The notes: generated by a model from the sequence alone, not told the origin. A stretch of DNA of 25,454 bases from DASZZZ01 sp036260375 (GCA_036260375.1 DASZZZ010000064.1:1-25454), one strand, 5' to 3'; shown: positions 7,193 to 14,519, counted from the stretch's first letter. Translations and numbers: made by a program.

Positions 7193-7504
7193 TCACGTGG
7201 GCTCGAACGTATGAGCGAACCAGGTGGCTTGGCTGCCCGGGTTGTCGAGGTCGAAGGTGACGCCACTGAGACGCCCTTGAGCGTCGAAGGTGCCGGAGTA
7301 CATGCCACCTCTGCCGTTGTCGTTCCAGTCGACGGTGAAGACGAACGCATTCCCGGTGAGCTGGCCGCTTGCGTTCGCCGTCGGGCCCCCGATGACCTCG
7401 CCCGAGCCGCGCAGGGTACCGTCGGGTTCTTGGACGATGTCGAACCTCACCTCGAACCCATTGCTCTGCGTGATCGTCCATTGGCCGTTGATGTCGCGCG
7501 CCAT
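7193..7504 (-). CDS. Small cytosolic beta-rich protein, avidin-like pattern
   Basis: A 103-residue protein starting at ATG (MARDINGQWTITQSNG) with a strong Shine-Dalgarno (aaggggg) 7 nt upstream. No signal peptide is present. The sequence alternates short beta-strands with Gly/Asn/Asp turns, for example GSGEVIGG, ASGQLTGNAFVFTVDWNDN and YSGTFDAQGRLSG. This suggests an 8-stranded up-and-down barrel. NGQW near the N-terminus, FTVDWNDN, YSGTF and ATWFAHT fall in the same order as the Trp-bearing strands of avidin and streptavidin. The resemblance is by eye only and many biotin contacts cannot be assigned. A longer in-frame reading upstream is not supported. It sits just outside the island. Confidence 0.65.
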   Translation of the reverse strand: MARDINGQWTITQSNGFEVRFDIVQEPDGTLRGSGEVIGGPTANASGQLTGNAFVFTVDWNDNGRGGMYSGTFDAQGRLSGVTFDLDNPGSQATWFAHTFEPT

Positions 7505-7706
7505 GCCGGTCCCCCTTGTTCGCAGAGTGTCAGGGCCGCTCCGACGAAGTGTATCCGCGCGCGAGCGCCGGACCCTGTGGACGGGTGGCGCCGAGCTGTG
7601 GCGGTGCATGACCACCCTCGGAGCAGCGCGCACACGGCGGCCGGCCGGGTCGCGGTCGTGGCCGCACCGTCGACGGACGAGGAACGATGCGAGAAGAGGA
7701 GCGGAC

Positions 7707-8186
7707 GTGGCTTCGTGGGGTGAGGTCGAGGTCGCGTGTCCCGGGCTCGCGGCCAAGGTCCGGGGTCGCTTCGAGGCCCACGGTCTCGCGTTGATCGCGA
7801 CGCTGCGCAAGGACGGCGGGCCGCGCATCAGCGGGATCGAGGTGACGTTCGCGGGCGACGAGCTGTGGCTCGGGATGATGCCGGGCTCGCTCAAGGCCAA
7901 AGACCTGCTGCGCGACCCCCGCTGCGCGCTGCACAGCGCGACGGTCGACAAGGACGTCAAGGAGGGCGACGCCAAGATCACCGCGCGCGCCGTCGCGGTC
8001 GAGGACGACGCGACGTTCCAGGAGTTCGCGCGCGCGACGGGGGCCGGCGACGAGCTCGAGCCCGGCGGCTTCCACCTCTTCCGGCTCGACGTCACCGAGA
8101 CGTCGTTTCTCGTCCCGGCCGGCGACCACCTCGACATCGAGGCGTGGAGCGACGCACGCGGCTACCGCAAGACCGAGCGCCGCTGA
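7707..8186 (+). CDS. Pyridoxamine 5'-phosphate oxidase-family (PPOX) protein
   Basis: A 159-residue protein starting at GTG, preceded by AGAGGAG at good spacing. The split-barrel flavin-binding pattern is readable: HGLALIATLRKDGGPRISG at about residues 28-46, LWLGMMPGSLKAKDLLRDP, then ALHSATV, and a C-terminal FRLDVTETSFLV. This fits small PPOX-class proteins, which in actinobacteria bind FMN, F420 or haem. The cofactor cannot be decided from sequence here. The open frame continues upstream, but neither similarity nor a Shine-Dalgarno supports a longer protein. It is divergent from the small beta-rich gene, with a 200-base gap (7505-7706) in which I see no gene. Confidence 0.8.
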   Translation: MASWGEVEVACPGLAAKVRGRFEAHGLALIATLRKDGGPRISGIEVTFAGDELWLGMMPGSLKAKDLLRDPRCALHSATVDKDVKEGDAKITARAVAVEDDATFQEFARATGAGDELEPGGFHLFRLDVTETSFLVPAGDHLDIEAWSDARGYRKTERR

Positions 8187-8242
8187 CGCGCCCGGCACGC
8201 GCCGGTGCGGCGCCGGCGACGAGGCGGCGCGACGCGGCGGTG

Positions 8243-8248
8243 TAGCGT
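8243..8248 (+). promoter_or_regulatory. Candidate -10 box for leaderless DinB-family transcript
   Basis: TAGCGT ends exactly 6 nt before the ATG at 8255, and no Shine-Dalgarno lies between. The spacing is the same as at nrdR and at the 8869 gene. Confidence 0.4.
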
Positions 8249-8254
8249 CCACGG

Positions 8255-8767
8255 ATGTCCGAGGTCCCAGACGCACGCGACGGCGTCGCCGTCGCCGACG
8301 AGCGCGCGACGTACGACGCGTTCCTCGACTTCTTTCGCGACGCGATCGTGCGCAAGGTCCGCGACGTCTCCGAGGACGACGCACGACGCCGCCTCGTGCC
8401 GTCGGCGACGACGCTCGCGGGGATCGTCAAGCACCTCGCGCGCGTCGAGACGAGCTGGTTCCACCACCGGCTCGCGCAGATACCGCGCGAGGAGCTTCCG
8501 CTGCTGCGGTTGCTCGACGAGCCCGACGCGGACTTCGCCGTCGGCCCCGAGGAGACCGTCGAGGGCCTGCTCGCGCTGTACGACGAGCAGTGCGCGCGCT
8601 CGCGTGAGCTCGCGGCGCGCTACGAGCTCGACCACGTCGTCCCGCACCCGCATCACGGCCGCGTGTCGTTGCGCTGGATCTACGTCCACATGATCGAGGA
8701 GACGGCGCGCCACGCCGGCCACGCGGACATCCTGCGCGAGCTGATCGACGGCTCGACCGGCGACTGA
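8255..8767 (+). CDS. DinB/DUF664-family protein, likely mycothiol-dependent
   Basis: A 170-residue protein of the four-helix DinB superfamily. TLAGIVKHLARVETSWFHHR (about residues 53-72) carries the first metal-binding His (His60). HMIEETARHAGHADILREL (145-163) is the typical DUF664 helix with a His cluster at 145-156, likely supplying the remaining ligands. Members include mycothiol-dependent S-transferases and related detoxification enzymes, and mycothiol is the main thiol of actinobacteria. Exact substrate is unknown. The gene stands alone on the plus strand. Confidence 0.88.
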   Translation: MSEVPDARDGVAVADERATYDAFLDFFRDAIVRKVRDVSEDDARRRLVPSATTLAGIVKHLARVETSWFHHRLAQIPREELPLLRLLDEPDADFAVGPEETVEGLLALYDEQCARSRELAARYELDHVVPHPHHGRVSLRWIYVHMIEETARHAGHADILRELIDGSTGD

Positions 8768-8774
8768 CACGTCG

Positions 8775-8805
8775 CCGCGCGCGCTGGGCTCGTGGCGGCG
8801 CGCGG
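8775..8805. terminator. GC-rich hairpin downstream of the DinB-family gene
   Basis: CCGCGCGC (8775-8782) pairs with GCGCGCGG (8798-8805) around a 15-nt loop, starting 8 nt after the stop codon. No T-run follows, so function as a terminator is tentative. Confidence 0.35.
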
Positions 8806-8856
8806 GTGTAAGGCACGCCGCGCCGGCGATGCCTGGCGCGTCGCCGCTCGGTTTGC

Positions 8857-8862
8857 CATAGT
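8857..8862 (+). promoter_or_regulatory. Candidate -10 box for leaderless membrane-protein transcript
   Basis: CATAGT ends 6 nt before the GTG at 8869, with no Shine-Dalgarno between. The same hexamer forms the -10 of the promoter at 21214-21219. Confidence 0.45.
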
Positions 8863-8868
8863 GCTCGT

Positions 8869-9369
8869 GTGGGCGAGCTGCTGTTGGTGGTGGGGATCAT
8901 CTGGGTGATCTGCGGCGTCATCGCGGGCGGTGTGTGGGAGTCGAAGGGCGGCAGCTTCGCCGCCGGTTTCTGGCTCGGTGCCCTTCTCGGCGTCCTGGGG
9001 CTGTTCTACGTGGCGTTCGCGAACCCCATGGCGCCGTCGGTCGGCGGCGGCTCGACGGGGGAGACCTGGACGCGCGTGCCGGCGAAGCTCAAGACGTGTC
9101 CGCGCTGCGCGGAGGAGGTCAAGGCCGCGGCGCTCGTGTGCAGGTTCTGCGGACACGAGTTCCCGCAAGAGAAGCCGGCCCCCGGGCCGGAGCCGGAGCG
9201 CTACCGAGGGGAGGCGATCACCGACGTCGTCGAGCACGCTTTCGGCGTGACTTGGGGCAGGACCGCCGCCGGCGACGTCGTCTATCGCCCCAAGGGATCC
9301 GATGAGTGGTTGCTCTACGACAGGGGCACGACGCCGCTCGTTCCGCCCGCCTCGCACCGCGCCCGCTAG
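8869..9369 (+). CDS. Membrane protein with cytosolic zinc ribbon
   Basis: A 166-residue protein with two hydrophobic segments (about residues 3-22 and 31-51), then a zinc ribbon CPRCAEEVKAAALVCRFCGH with Cys77, Cys80, Cys91 and Cys94. A further soluble region of about 70 residues contains GEAITDVVEHAFGVTWGR and a YRPKGSDEWLLYDRG segment. The CPxCAEEVKxxAxVCRFCG pattern is common in small bacterial membrane proteins of unknown role. The last codons overlap the convergent cupin gene. The start is GTG and probably leaderless. Confidence 0.75.
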   Translation: MGELLLVVGIIWVICGVIAGGVWESKGGSFAAGFWLGALLGVLGLFYVAFANPMAPSVGGGSTGETWTRVPAKLKTCPRCAEEVKAAALVCRFCGHEFPQEKPAPGPEPERYRGEAITDVVEHAFGVTWGRTAAGDVVYRPKGSDEWLLYDRGTTPLVPPASHRAR

Positions 9370-9755
9370 GGAGACGGCTCCCACTTTCCGGGGACTTCGT
9401 AGGCCTCGTCCGGGCCCGGCCACGGCGGCATCGTCACGCCGACCGCGGCGAGCGGCTCGTCGCCGCTCGCGCGGAACTGGAAGTGCGTGCCGAGCGGGAT
9501 CGTGAGGCACACGCCGGGCTCGACCGCGACGACCTCCTCGCGCTCACCCTGGCGGCGCCACATCTCGCCCCGGCCCCCGACGAAGTACCAGATCTCCTCG
9601 ACCGTGCGGTGCGTGACCGGCTTCGAGGTCCGGCCGGGCGCGAGCTCGAAGTGCGCCATGCCGCCGCGCTCAAGCTCCAGCAGCAACCGGACGTCGGACC
9701 CGTCGGGCGCGACGCCATTGCGATCCTTCGGGAGCCGCGTGGTGTCGAACTCCAT
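9366..9755 (-). CDS. Cupin-domain protein
   Basis: A 129-residue single-domain cupin with a good Shine-Dalgarno (gaaaggac). Cupin motif 1 is recognisable around THRTVEEIWYFVGGRGEMW (His, Glu and the downstream Gly), and motif 2 around PGVCLTIPLGTHFQFRASG (with the His). These supply a plausible metal site in the beta-barrel. Small cupins range from isomerases to dioxygenases and sugar-binding proteins, and nothing here narrows the substrate. Its stop codon and that of the convergent zinc-ribbon gene share the same CTAG tetranucleotide at 9366-9369. Confidence 0.85.
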   Translation of the reverse strand: MEFDTTRLPKDRNGVAPDGSDVRLLLELERGGMAHFELAPGRTSKPVTHRTVEEIWYFVGGRGEMWRRQGEREEVVAVEPGVCLTIPLGTHFQFRASGDEPLAAVGVTMPPWPGPDEAYEVPGKWEPSP

Positions 9756-9888
9756 GCTGCGTCCTTTCGCGACGTCGGGCGACGGCTCGAAAGGTAGTCG
9801 AGGTGACGCCGCGGCGGTAGGGGTATGCAGCCGGCTTCCCCGTTCGCGTCGCGCGTTTCACACCGGTGTTGCGTCGCGCGCGGCGGCG

Positions 9889-10353
9889 TCAGCGTGCGTC
9901 GAGGGCTTCGTACGCGAGCGACGTCGCGGTCGCGTAGACGACGTGGTGCCACGCGTCGATCGCGACCTCGCGCGCGCCCCACTGCGTCGCGGGCGGCGCG
10001 ACGCCGAGCGCCGGCAGCATGACGAGCTCCGACCCCCACACGCTCGCGAGGAACGCGGCCCACGCCGGCGCGCCGCGCAGCCCCGCCGCCCCCAGCAGGC
10101 CGCGCGCGGCCCCCCATCCGGTGCCGTAGCCCCAGTGCACGAGGTTGGAGAAGCGCGCCCTCGCCGCGTCGTCGACCGGCTCGACGCCGAGGACCTTCGC
10201 GGCCGCGCGCGCCGGGGCGTCGCTCGCGGCGCGCCCGCGCAGCTTCATCTCGACCGTGCTCGACACGGTCATCGCCGCGGTCCCGGCGACGCCCGACAGG
10301 AGCCCTCGGCCGACCGCGGACGAGACGCGCGCCGCGCCGCCGCGCGCGCTCAC
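9889..10353 (-). CDS. Small membrane protein, unknown family
   Basis: A 154-residue protein. The start chosen is the GTG that overlaps the DUF427 stop by 4 nt (GTGA); the frame stays open further upstream, but that part is the shadow of the DUF427 gene. Hydrophobic, Gly/Ala-rich segments are visible at GLLSGVAGTAAMTV, YGTGWGAARGLLGAAGL, AWAAFLASVWGSELVMLPAL and HHVVYATATSLAYEAL, suggesting three to four membrane spans. The pattern recalls DUF1440/YagU-like proteins but I cannot confirm this. It is translationally coupled to DUF427. Confidence 0.65.
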   Translation of the reverse strand: MSARGGAARVSSAVGRGLLSGVAGTAAMTVSSTVEMKLRGRAASDAPARAAAKVLGVEPVDDAARARFSNLVHWGYGTGWGAARGLLGAAGLRGAPAWAAFLASVWGSELVMLPALGVAPPATQWGAREVAIDAWHHVVYATATSLAYEALDAR

Positions 10354-10661
10354 GCCGAGCGCGCCGCGCTCGTGTCGTCGCTCGTGACTTCCACGCCGCG
10401 CCAGAACGCGACGCGGTCGCGTATCTCGCGCGCCGCCGGGAGCGGGTTCGGGTAGTACCACGCCGCGTTCTCGTTGCGCTCGCCGTCGACGACGACGTGC
10501 ATGTAGCTCGCGCGGCCCTTCCACGGGCACACGGAGTGGTGCGACGAGTCCTCGACGTGCTCGCCGCGCAGCGACGCGCGCGGGAAGTACGCGTTGCCCT
10601 CGACGTAGACGACGTCGTCGCTCTCGGCGATGGTGGCGCCGTTCCACACGGCTCTCGGCAT
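10350..10661 (-). CDS. DUF427 domain protein
   Basis: A 103-residue protein matching DUF427 along its length: IAESDDVVYVEGNAYFPRAS, then the signature HSVCPWKGRASYMHVVVDG, then AAWYYPNPLPAAREIRDRVA and a final VAFWRGVEV. This compact beta-barrel family is widespread in actinobacteria and has no settled biochemical function. The ATG is preceded by GAGGGGG. The downstream membrane protein gene overlaps by 4 nt, so the pair forms one transcript. Between it and tetR (10662-10806) I see only a hairpin. Confidence 0.9.
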   Translation of the reverse strand: MPRAVWNGATIAESDDVVYVEGNAYFPRASLRGEHVEDSSHHSVCPWKGRASYMHVVVDGERNENAAWYYPNPLPAAREIRDRVAFWRGVEVTSDDTSAARSA

Positions 10662-10771
10662 CTCGACCCCCTCGATCGATGCGTGGTTGGCGTGGCCTTC
10701 CTACCCAGAGGGAACTCGTCGACCCGCCCGCGCCTTCCCGGACCGGGCGGCCCGACGTACGAGCCGGGCGT

Positions 10772-10797
10772 CGCCGACGGCGCGCCGGGCGTCGGCG
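10772..10797 (-). terminator. Hairpin downstream of tetR
   Basis: CGCCGACG (10772-10779) pairs perfectly with CGTCGGCG (10790-10797) around a 10-nt loop, beginning 9 nt past the tetR stop. No T-run follows on the minus strand. Confidence 0.4.
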
Positions 10798-10806
10798 AAA
10801 GGGGCG

Positions 10807-11415
10807 TCAGCCGCGGGCGCGCGCCGTCTCGACGAGCCGCGCGAGCAGGTCGACGAGCGCGGCGACGAAGCGGTCGTCGTCGAGGCCGAGCGGCCGGCGT
10901 CCGAAGGTCCACTCGCTGCGACGGAAGCCCGCGGTTGCCCCGAGAGCGACGACCGACAGCGCCTCGGCGTCGACGTCGCGCAGGCCCTCGACGCGCTCGA
11001 GCACGCGCCGGAAGTACTCGACGCCGAGCCGGTAGCCCTCGTCGACGAGCTCCGCGTAGACGCGGTCGCGCAGCTCGCGGAGGTCGTCGCCCTCCTTCTC
11101 GAGCACGCGCACGAGGTCGTGCTCGCGGTCGAGCTGCTGCAGGACCCAGCGCGCGAGCAGCGTCATCTCGGCGCGCACGTCGCCCAGCGGCATGAGCGCG
11201 GTGACGTCGCCGATCGTGCGGACCTCGTGGATGTAGCGCTCGACCGCCGCGGCGAGCAGCTCGCGCTTGCTGCTGAAGTGCTTGTAGAGCGCGCCGGACC
11301 GCGGTGCGAGGCCGGCGGCGGCCTCGATGTCGCCGACCGTCGTCCCGCGAAAGCCGCGCTCCGCGAACAGGCGCAGGCCGGCGTCGAGGAGGCGCTCGCG
11401 GGTGCTCCGATCCAT
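10807..11415 (-). CDS. TetR/AcrR-family transcriptional regulator
   Basis: A 202-residue protein with the typical N-terminal helix-turn-helix: RERLLDAGLRLFAERGFRG, then TTVGDIEAAAGLAPRSGALY and KHFSSKRELL (to about residue 52). The remaining helical domain should bind a ligand and dimerise; the ligand is not predictable. Shine-Dalgarno GGAGGG precedes the ATG. It is divergent from a pair of membrane protein genes with a 77-base gap that holds a perfect palindrome, so it most likely represses itself and those genes. Confidence 0.92.
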   Translation of the reverse strand: MDRSTRERLLDAGLRLFAERGFRGTTVGDIEAAAGLAPRSGALYKHFSSKRELLAAAVERYIHEVRTIGDVTALMPLGDVRAEMTLLARWVLQQLDREHDLVRVLEKEGDDLRELRDRVYAELVDEGYRLGVEYFRRVLERVEGLRDVDAEALSVVALGATAGFRRSEWTFGRRPLGLDDDRFVAALVDLLARLVETARARG

Positions 11416-11434
11416 TGAACCCTCCGTAGTGCCG

Positions 11435-11454
11435 TGGTAAACATACGATTACCA
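11435..11454. promoter_or_regulatory. Putative TetR operator palindrome
   Basis: TGGTAA (11435-11440), an 8-bp spacer, and TTACCA (11449-11454) form a perfect 6+6 inverted repeat. It lies between the divergent tetR and membrane-protein genes, 20 nt upstream of the tetR start. Size and place are those of a TetR-family operator. The locally AT-rich spacer could also supply -10 elements, such as TATGTT on the minus strand. Confidence 0.65.
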
Positions 11455-11492
11455 GACCGCACGAAGCGGTGCGACCCCGGGGGAGGCGCGAC

Positions 11493-12227
11493 ATGGATAC
11501 CGCACCACGTCGGCAGTCCGTACGCTCGGCGGTCCCCGAGCTCGGCCTCTACCGGATCGCGGCGTGGGCCGGCCTCGCCGCGGGCGCGCTCGGGCTTCTC
11601 GCCAACGCGGTGCACCCGCGCTTCTCGGACCCCGGCGACACCGTCGCGCTGCTCGACAGGATCTCGACGTACGGGTCGTGGCGGCTCGTCCACCTCGTGA
11701 TCGTCGTGTCGATCGCCCTCGGCGTCGTCGCGCTCGTCGGCGTGACGCGCTCGATCGCGGCCCCCGGCCCGGCGGCGTGGGCGCGCCTCGGGTTGACTGC
11801 GGCCGTCGTCACCGGGACGCTGATGGCCGCCGCGTTCGCGATCGACGGCTTCGGCTTCGCCGGGGTCGCCGAACGGTGGGCCGGCGCCGGCGCGGAGCGG
11901 GCCGAGCTCCTGCGCCAGGCCGAGACGCTCGGCTACGTCGAGGGCGGGCTCGCGGCCGTGGCAGTGCTCGGCCTCTTCGGCTTCGCCCAGTCGGCGTACG
12001 CGCTCGCGCTGTGGGGCTCGGCGGAGTACCCGCGCTGGACGGGCGCGGCGGCCGCGGCCGGCGGCGTAGTGGGGCTCGTCTCCGGGCTGTGGGCGTGGAC
12101 GTCCGGCGGCCTCACCGCGGGCAACACCACCCTGTTCACGATCACCGCCGCGCTGTTCGCGGCGTGGATCGTCGGTGCGTCGCTCGAGATGCTGCGCATG
12201 CGCGACGACGCGCCCGAGCGCGCGTAG
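11493..12227 (+). CDS. Multi-pass membrane protein, unknown function
   Basis: A 244-residue protein starting at ATG (MDTAPRRQSV) behind a GGGGGAGG Shine-Dalgarno. About six hydrophobic segments are visible, including AAWAGLAAGALGLLANAV, LVHLVIVVSIALGVVALVGV, LGLTAAVVTGTLMAAAFAI, GGLAAVAVLGLFGFAQSAYA, a segment near AAAAAGGVVGLVSG, and FTITAALFAAWIVGASL. No transport or catalytic motif is evident. It lies 10 nt upstream of the DUF4383-like gene and divergent from tetR, so it is probably TetR-controlled and expressed in response to a membrane or xenobiotic signal. Confidence 0.72.
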   Translation: MDTAPRRQSVRSAVPELGLYRIAAWAGLAAGALGLLANAVHPRFSDPGDTVALLDRISTYGSWRLVHLVIVVSIALGVVALVGVTRSIAAPGPAAWARLGLTAAVVTGTLMAAAFAIDGFGFAGVAERWAGAGAERAELLRQAETLGYVEGGLAAVAVLGLFGFAQSAYALALWGSAEYPRWTGAAAAAGGVVGLVSGLWAWTSGGLTAGNTTLFTITAALFAAWIVGASLEMLRMRDDAPERA

Positions 12228-12237
12228 GGAGGGCGAC

Positions 12238-12687
12238 ATGGCGGTCACCGAAGGGACGACGGGAGCGGACGCTCACACGCGCGCGCAATGGTCGCCGGCC
12301 CGCATCTATCTCGTCGTCTCCGGCGTCTTCCTGCTCGTCGTCGCGTTCGCCGGCTTCGCGATCAACCAGAACTTCGCCATCGGGCCCGACTACCTCGACG
12401 GGCACGACGCCTCGGCGCACGTCTTCGGCGTCCTCGAGACCAACGGCTGGCACTCGCTCGCCGGCCTCGTGAGCGGCGTCGTCGCGCTCGGATTCGCGCT
12501 GCGCCCTGAGTGGGCGCGCACCGGCGCCCTGCTCAAGGGCGTCTTCTACGTCGCGGTGACGAGCGCGATCGCGCTGTGGGGGCCGGAGACGTTCTGGATC
12601 GCGTCGAACGCGGCCGACCAGGTCGTCCACGCGACGCTCGGTGTGACCGGCCTCGCCGCCGGTCTGCTGACGAAGCCGCGCGGCTAG
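12238..12687 (+). CDS. DUF4383-like four-helix membrane protein
   Basis: A 149-residue protein with ATG start and AGGGAGGG Shine-Dalgarno, 10 nt after the previous stop. Four hydrophobic segments can be read: IYLVVSGVFLLVVAFAGFAI, HSLAGLVSGVVALGFAL, LLKGVFYVAVTSAIALWG and a last one around HATLGVTGLAAGLL. The arrangement, with NGWHSLAGL before helix 2 and NAADQVVHATLG before helix 4, is that of DUF4383 proteins of actinobacteria. Function is unknown. It forms a two-gene operon with the preceding membrane protein. Its stop directly abuts the stop of the convergent cation transporter gene. Confidence 0.82.
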   Translation: MAVTEGTTGADAHTRAQWSPARIYLVVSGVFLLVVAFAGFAINQNFAIGPDYLDGHDASAHVFGVLETNGWHSLAGLVSGVVALGFALRPEWARTGALLKGVFYVAVTSAIALWGPETFWIASNAADQVVHATLGVTGLAAGLLTKPRG

Positions 12688-13674
12688 TCAGTCCGCGCGC
12701 GGCTCGCTGCGGAGCTCCTCCCCGGCGCGCTCGTCGAAAGCGTGCACCGGCATGATCACCACGTCGTGCAGGCGCCAGTCGAGCTCGTCGAGCATGTTCT
12801 CCGCCTCGTCGACGCGCGTCGTGAGGTCGCCGTCGTCGGTCGGCACGACGAAGACCTCCCCGAAGAAGACGTGGCCCTCCTCCCGCATGCGCACGCGCGC
12901 ATCGCGCACCCAGGGCAGCTTCTTGACCTCGGTCTCGACGCGGCGCGGCAGGGGGTCGCGCGCGGAGCCGTCGACGCGCAGCGGCGTGGTGTCCATGAGG
13001 TCGGCGAACGAGATGCGGACGTTGGTGACGCCGTCGTGGAGGATGTCGACGGAGATCACCGCCGCCGCGAGCGCGTCGGCCCACCACAGCCCGAACGCGA
13101 TGCCGGTGACGCCGGCGATCGCGGCGAGGCCGGTGAGCCAGTCGGCCTTGTTCATCTTGGCGTCGGCGAACAGCACCTTGTCGTGGAGCTCGGTCGCGAG
13201 CGGGAGCTTCGCGCGTCCCAGCGCCATCGCGGGGAACGCGCTCCACGCCGCCGCGGGGATCATGAGCCAGCCGAGCCAGATCTCGTGCTCGAACAGCGCG
13301 ACGGTGCCGATGCTCGGGTGCTCGAACGCGATGACCGCCATGACGGCGTCGAACAGCAGGAACGCGCCGAAGACGAGCAGGGCGAGCGACGCGACCAGGT
13401 ACGCGATCGATATCGCGCGGTGCCAGCCGTAGGGATGGTCGTCGTCGGGCCCCCGGTTGCGCACGCGCGACGCGACGAGGAACGCGATCGGCGGGACGAG
13501 GCTCAGCATGTCCTCGATCCACGCGGTCTTCATCGCCTGCGACGACCCCATCGTCAGCCGGATGAAGACGATCGCGCTCACGAGATACGCGATCGTGAGC
13601 CACTCGAGCCGCACGGCGCCGTCGTGCGTCTTCTTCTTGTCGGGCGGGAGCTCGAAGTGGCGGCTCGTCGTCAT
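12688..13674 (-). CDS. Cation diffusion facilitator (CDF) family transporter
   Basis: A 328-residue protein, typical for CDF proton antiporters that export Zn2+, Fe2+, Mn2+ or Co2+. The loop motif HPYGWHR (residues 80-86) corresponds to the common HPYGHGR. Acidic pairs in the membrane domain include Glu54-Asp55 in helix 2, and Asp178 and Asp200 in helices 5 and 6. The C-terminal cytosolic domain runs from about residue 230 (LMDTTPLRVDG) through VETEVKKLPWVRDARVR and contains several acidic residues. The metal cannot be assigned. Its ATG overlaps the stop of the solute-binding protein gene by 4 nt, so translation is coupled. Confidence 0.88.
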   Translation of the reverse strand: MTTSRHFELPPDKKKTHDGAVRLEWLTIAYLVSAIVFIRLTMGSSQAMKTAWIEDMLSLVPPIAFLVASRVRNRGPDDDHPYGWHRAISIAYLVASLALLVFGAFLLFDAVMAVIAFEHPSIGTVALFEHEIWLGWLMIPAAAWSAFPAMALGRAKLPLATELHDKVLFADAKMNKADWLTGLAAIAGVTGIAFGLWWADALAAAVISVDILHDGVTNVRISFADLMDTTPLRVDGSARDPLPRRVETEVKKLPWVRDARVRMREEGHVFFGEVFVVPTDDGDLTTRVDEAENMLDELDWRLHDVVIMPVHAFDERAGEELRSEPRAD

Positions 13675-14393
13675 CCGCCGTCGTTGTCCTCGATCACGCG
13701 GTCGACGAAACCGGCGTCGTCGAGCAGGAAGCGCTCGAGCCGCACGAGCCACGCGTTCTCGCCGTGGGGGACCGCCATGACGTGGTCGACCTCGGCGAGG
13801 CGCAGCCCGGTGTCGCGCAGCCGAAGGTCGTCGACGAGGTAGCTGTCGACCGCGACGGGCCCGTCGAACGTGGCGACGTCGTCGACGCGCACCGGCACGG
13901 CGTCGGTCTTGGCGAGGATGCCCGCAGCCTCCGAGCCGTCCTCGACGCCGACCTCGACGCCGGCGACGTCGTCGAGAGCGACGCCCGGCGGCGCCGCGAC
14001 GACGACCTGCGTCGTGACGTAGGGATGTGTCAGCGCGGCCTCGGACGAGATCGGCGACGTCGACGCGAGCCCCGCGACGACGAGGTCGAGCTCGCGCACG
14101 TGCAGCGCGGCGGCGAGCTCGTCGACGCTGCCCTCGACCCATTCGACCTCCGCGCCGAGGTCGGTTGCGAAGCGCTCGACGAGCTCGACCTCGATGCCGC
14201 CCGGCCCCCCGGATCCGAGCACGACCCAGGGATCGCTCGCGGAGACGCCGACCCGGATGGTGCCGTCCGTGACGCGCTCGAGCGTGCCCTCCGGGTCGCG
14301 CGGCAGCGAGCACGCGACCGAGGCGGTCGCGACGACGGCCGCGCACGCGGCCGCGACGGTCCTGGTGCGGCCGGCGACCGGGTGCCCCTCCAT
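13671..14393 (-). CDS. Family 3 extracellular solute-binding protein
   Basis: A 240-residue protein with a hydrophobic leader (TVAAACAAVVATASVAC) ending at Cys28. The sequence before that Cys is only a poor lipobox, so lipoprotein status is uncertain. The mature part reads as SBP_bac_3: GTIRVGVSASDPWVVLG, then GIEVELVERFATDLGAEVEW, then LDLVVAGLASTSPISSEAAL, LTHPYVTTQVVVA, and a C-terminal helix ending ENAWLVRLERFLLDD. A GTG at 14402 is in frame, but the AGAGG stretch is better spaced for this ATG. Such proteins usually feed an amino-acid ABC importer, yet no permease or ATPase is near; instead it is coupled to a CDF transporter. Confidence 0.82.
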   Translation of the reverse strand: MEGHPVAGRTRTVAAACAAVVATASVACSLPRDPEGTLERVTDGTIRVGVSASDPWVVLGSGGPGGIEVELVERFATDLGAEVEWVEGSVDELAAALHVRELDLVVAGLASTSPISSEAALTHPYVTTQVVVAAPPGVALDDVAGVEVGVEDGSEAAGILAKTDAVPVRVDDVATFDGPVAVDSYLVDDLRLRDTGLRLAEVDHVMAVPHGENAWLVRLERFLLDDAGFVDRVIEDNDGG

Positions 14394-14479
14394 CGGGGCC
14401 ACCCTCTCACGGCGCGGGGACGGCGCCGCGTCGTTTGCGTCCGCGTCTCGGGAGTCGCCGTCGCCGCGCCCGCCGCTGC

Positions 14480-14485
14480 TAGCGT
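14480..14485 (+). promoter_or_regulatory. Candidate -10 box for the 14520 PPOX gene
   Basis: TAGCGT is identical to the -10 candidate of the DinB-family gene. A start near 14492 would give a short leader that includes the GAGGAGG Shine-Dalgarno. Confidence 0.3.
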
Positions 14486-14519
14486 CGCGTCGAGGTCACC
14501 CCATCTCGAGGAGGCGAAG

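Noticed and set aside
9434..11494. A 686-codon minus-strand open frame
   Set aside because: It overlaps the cupin, membrane, DUF427 and TetR genes in another frame. The translated sequence is mostly Arg/Ala low complexity.
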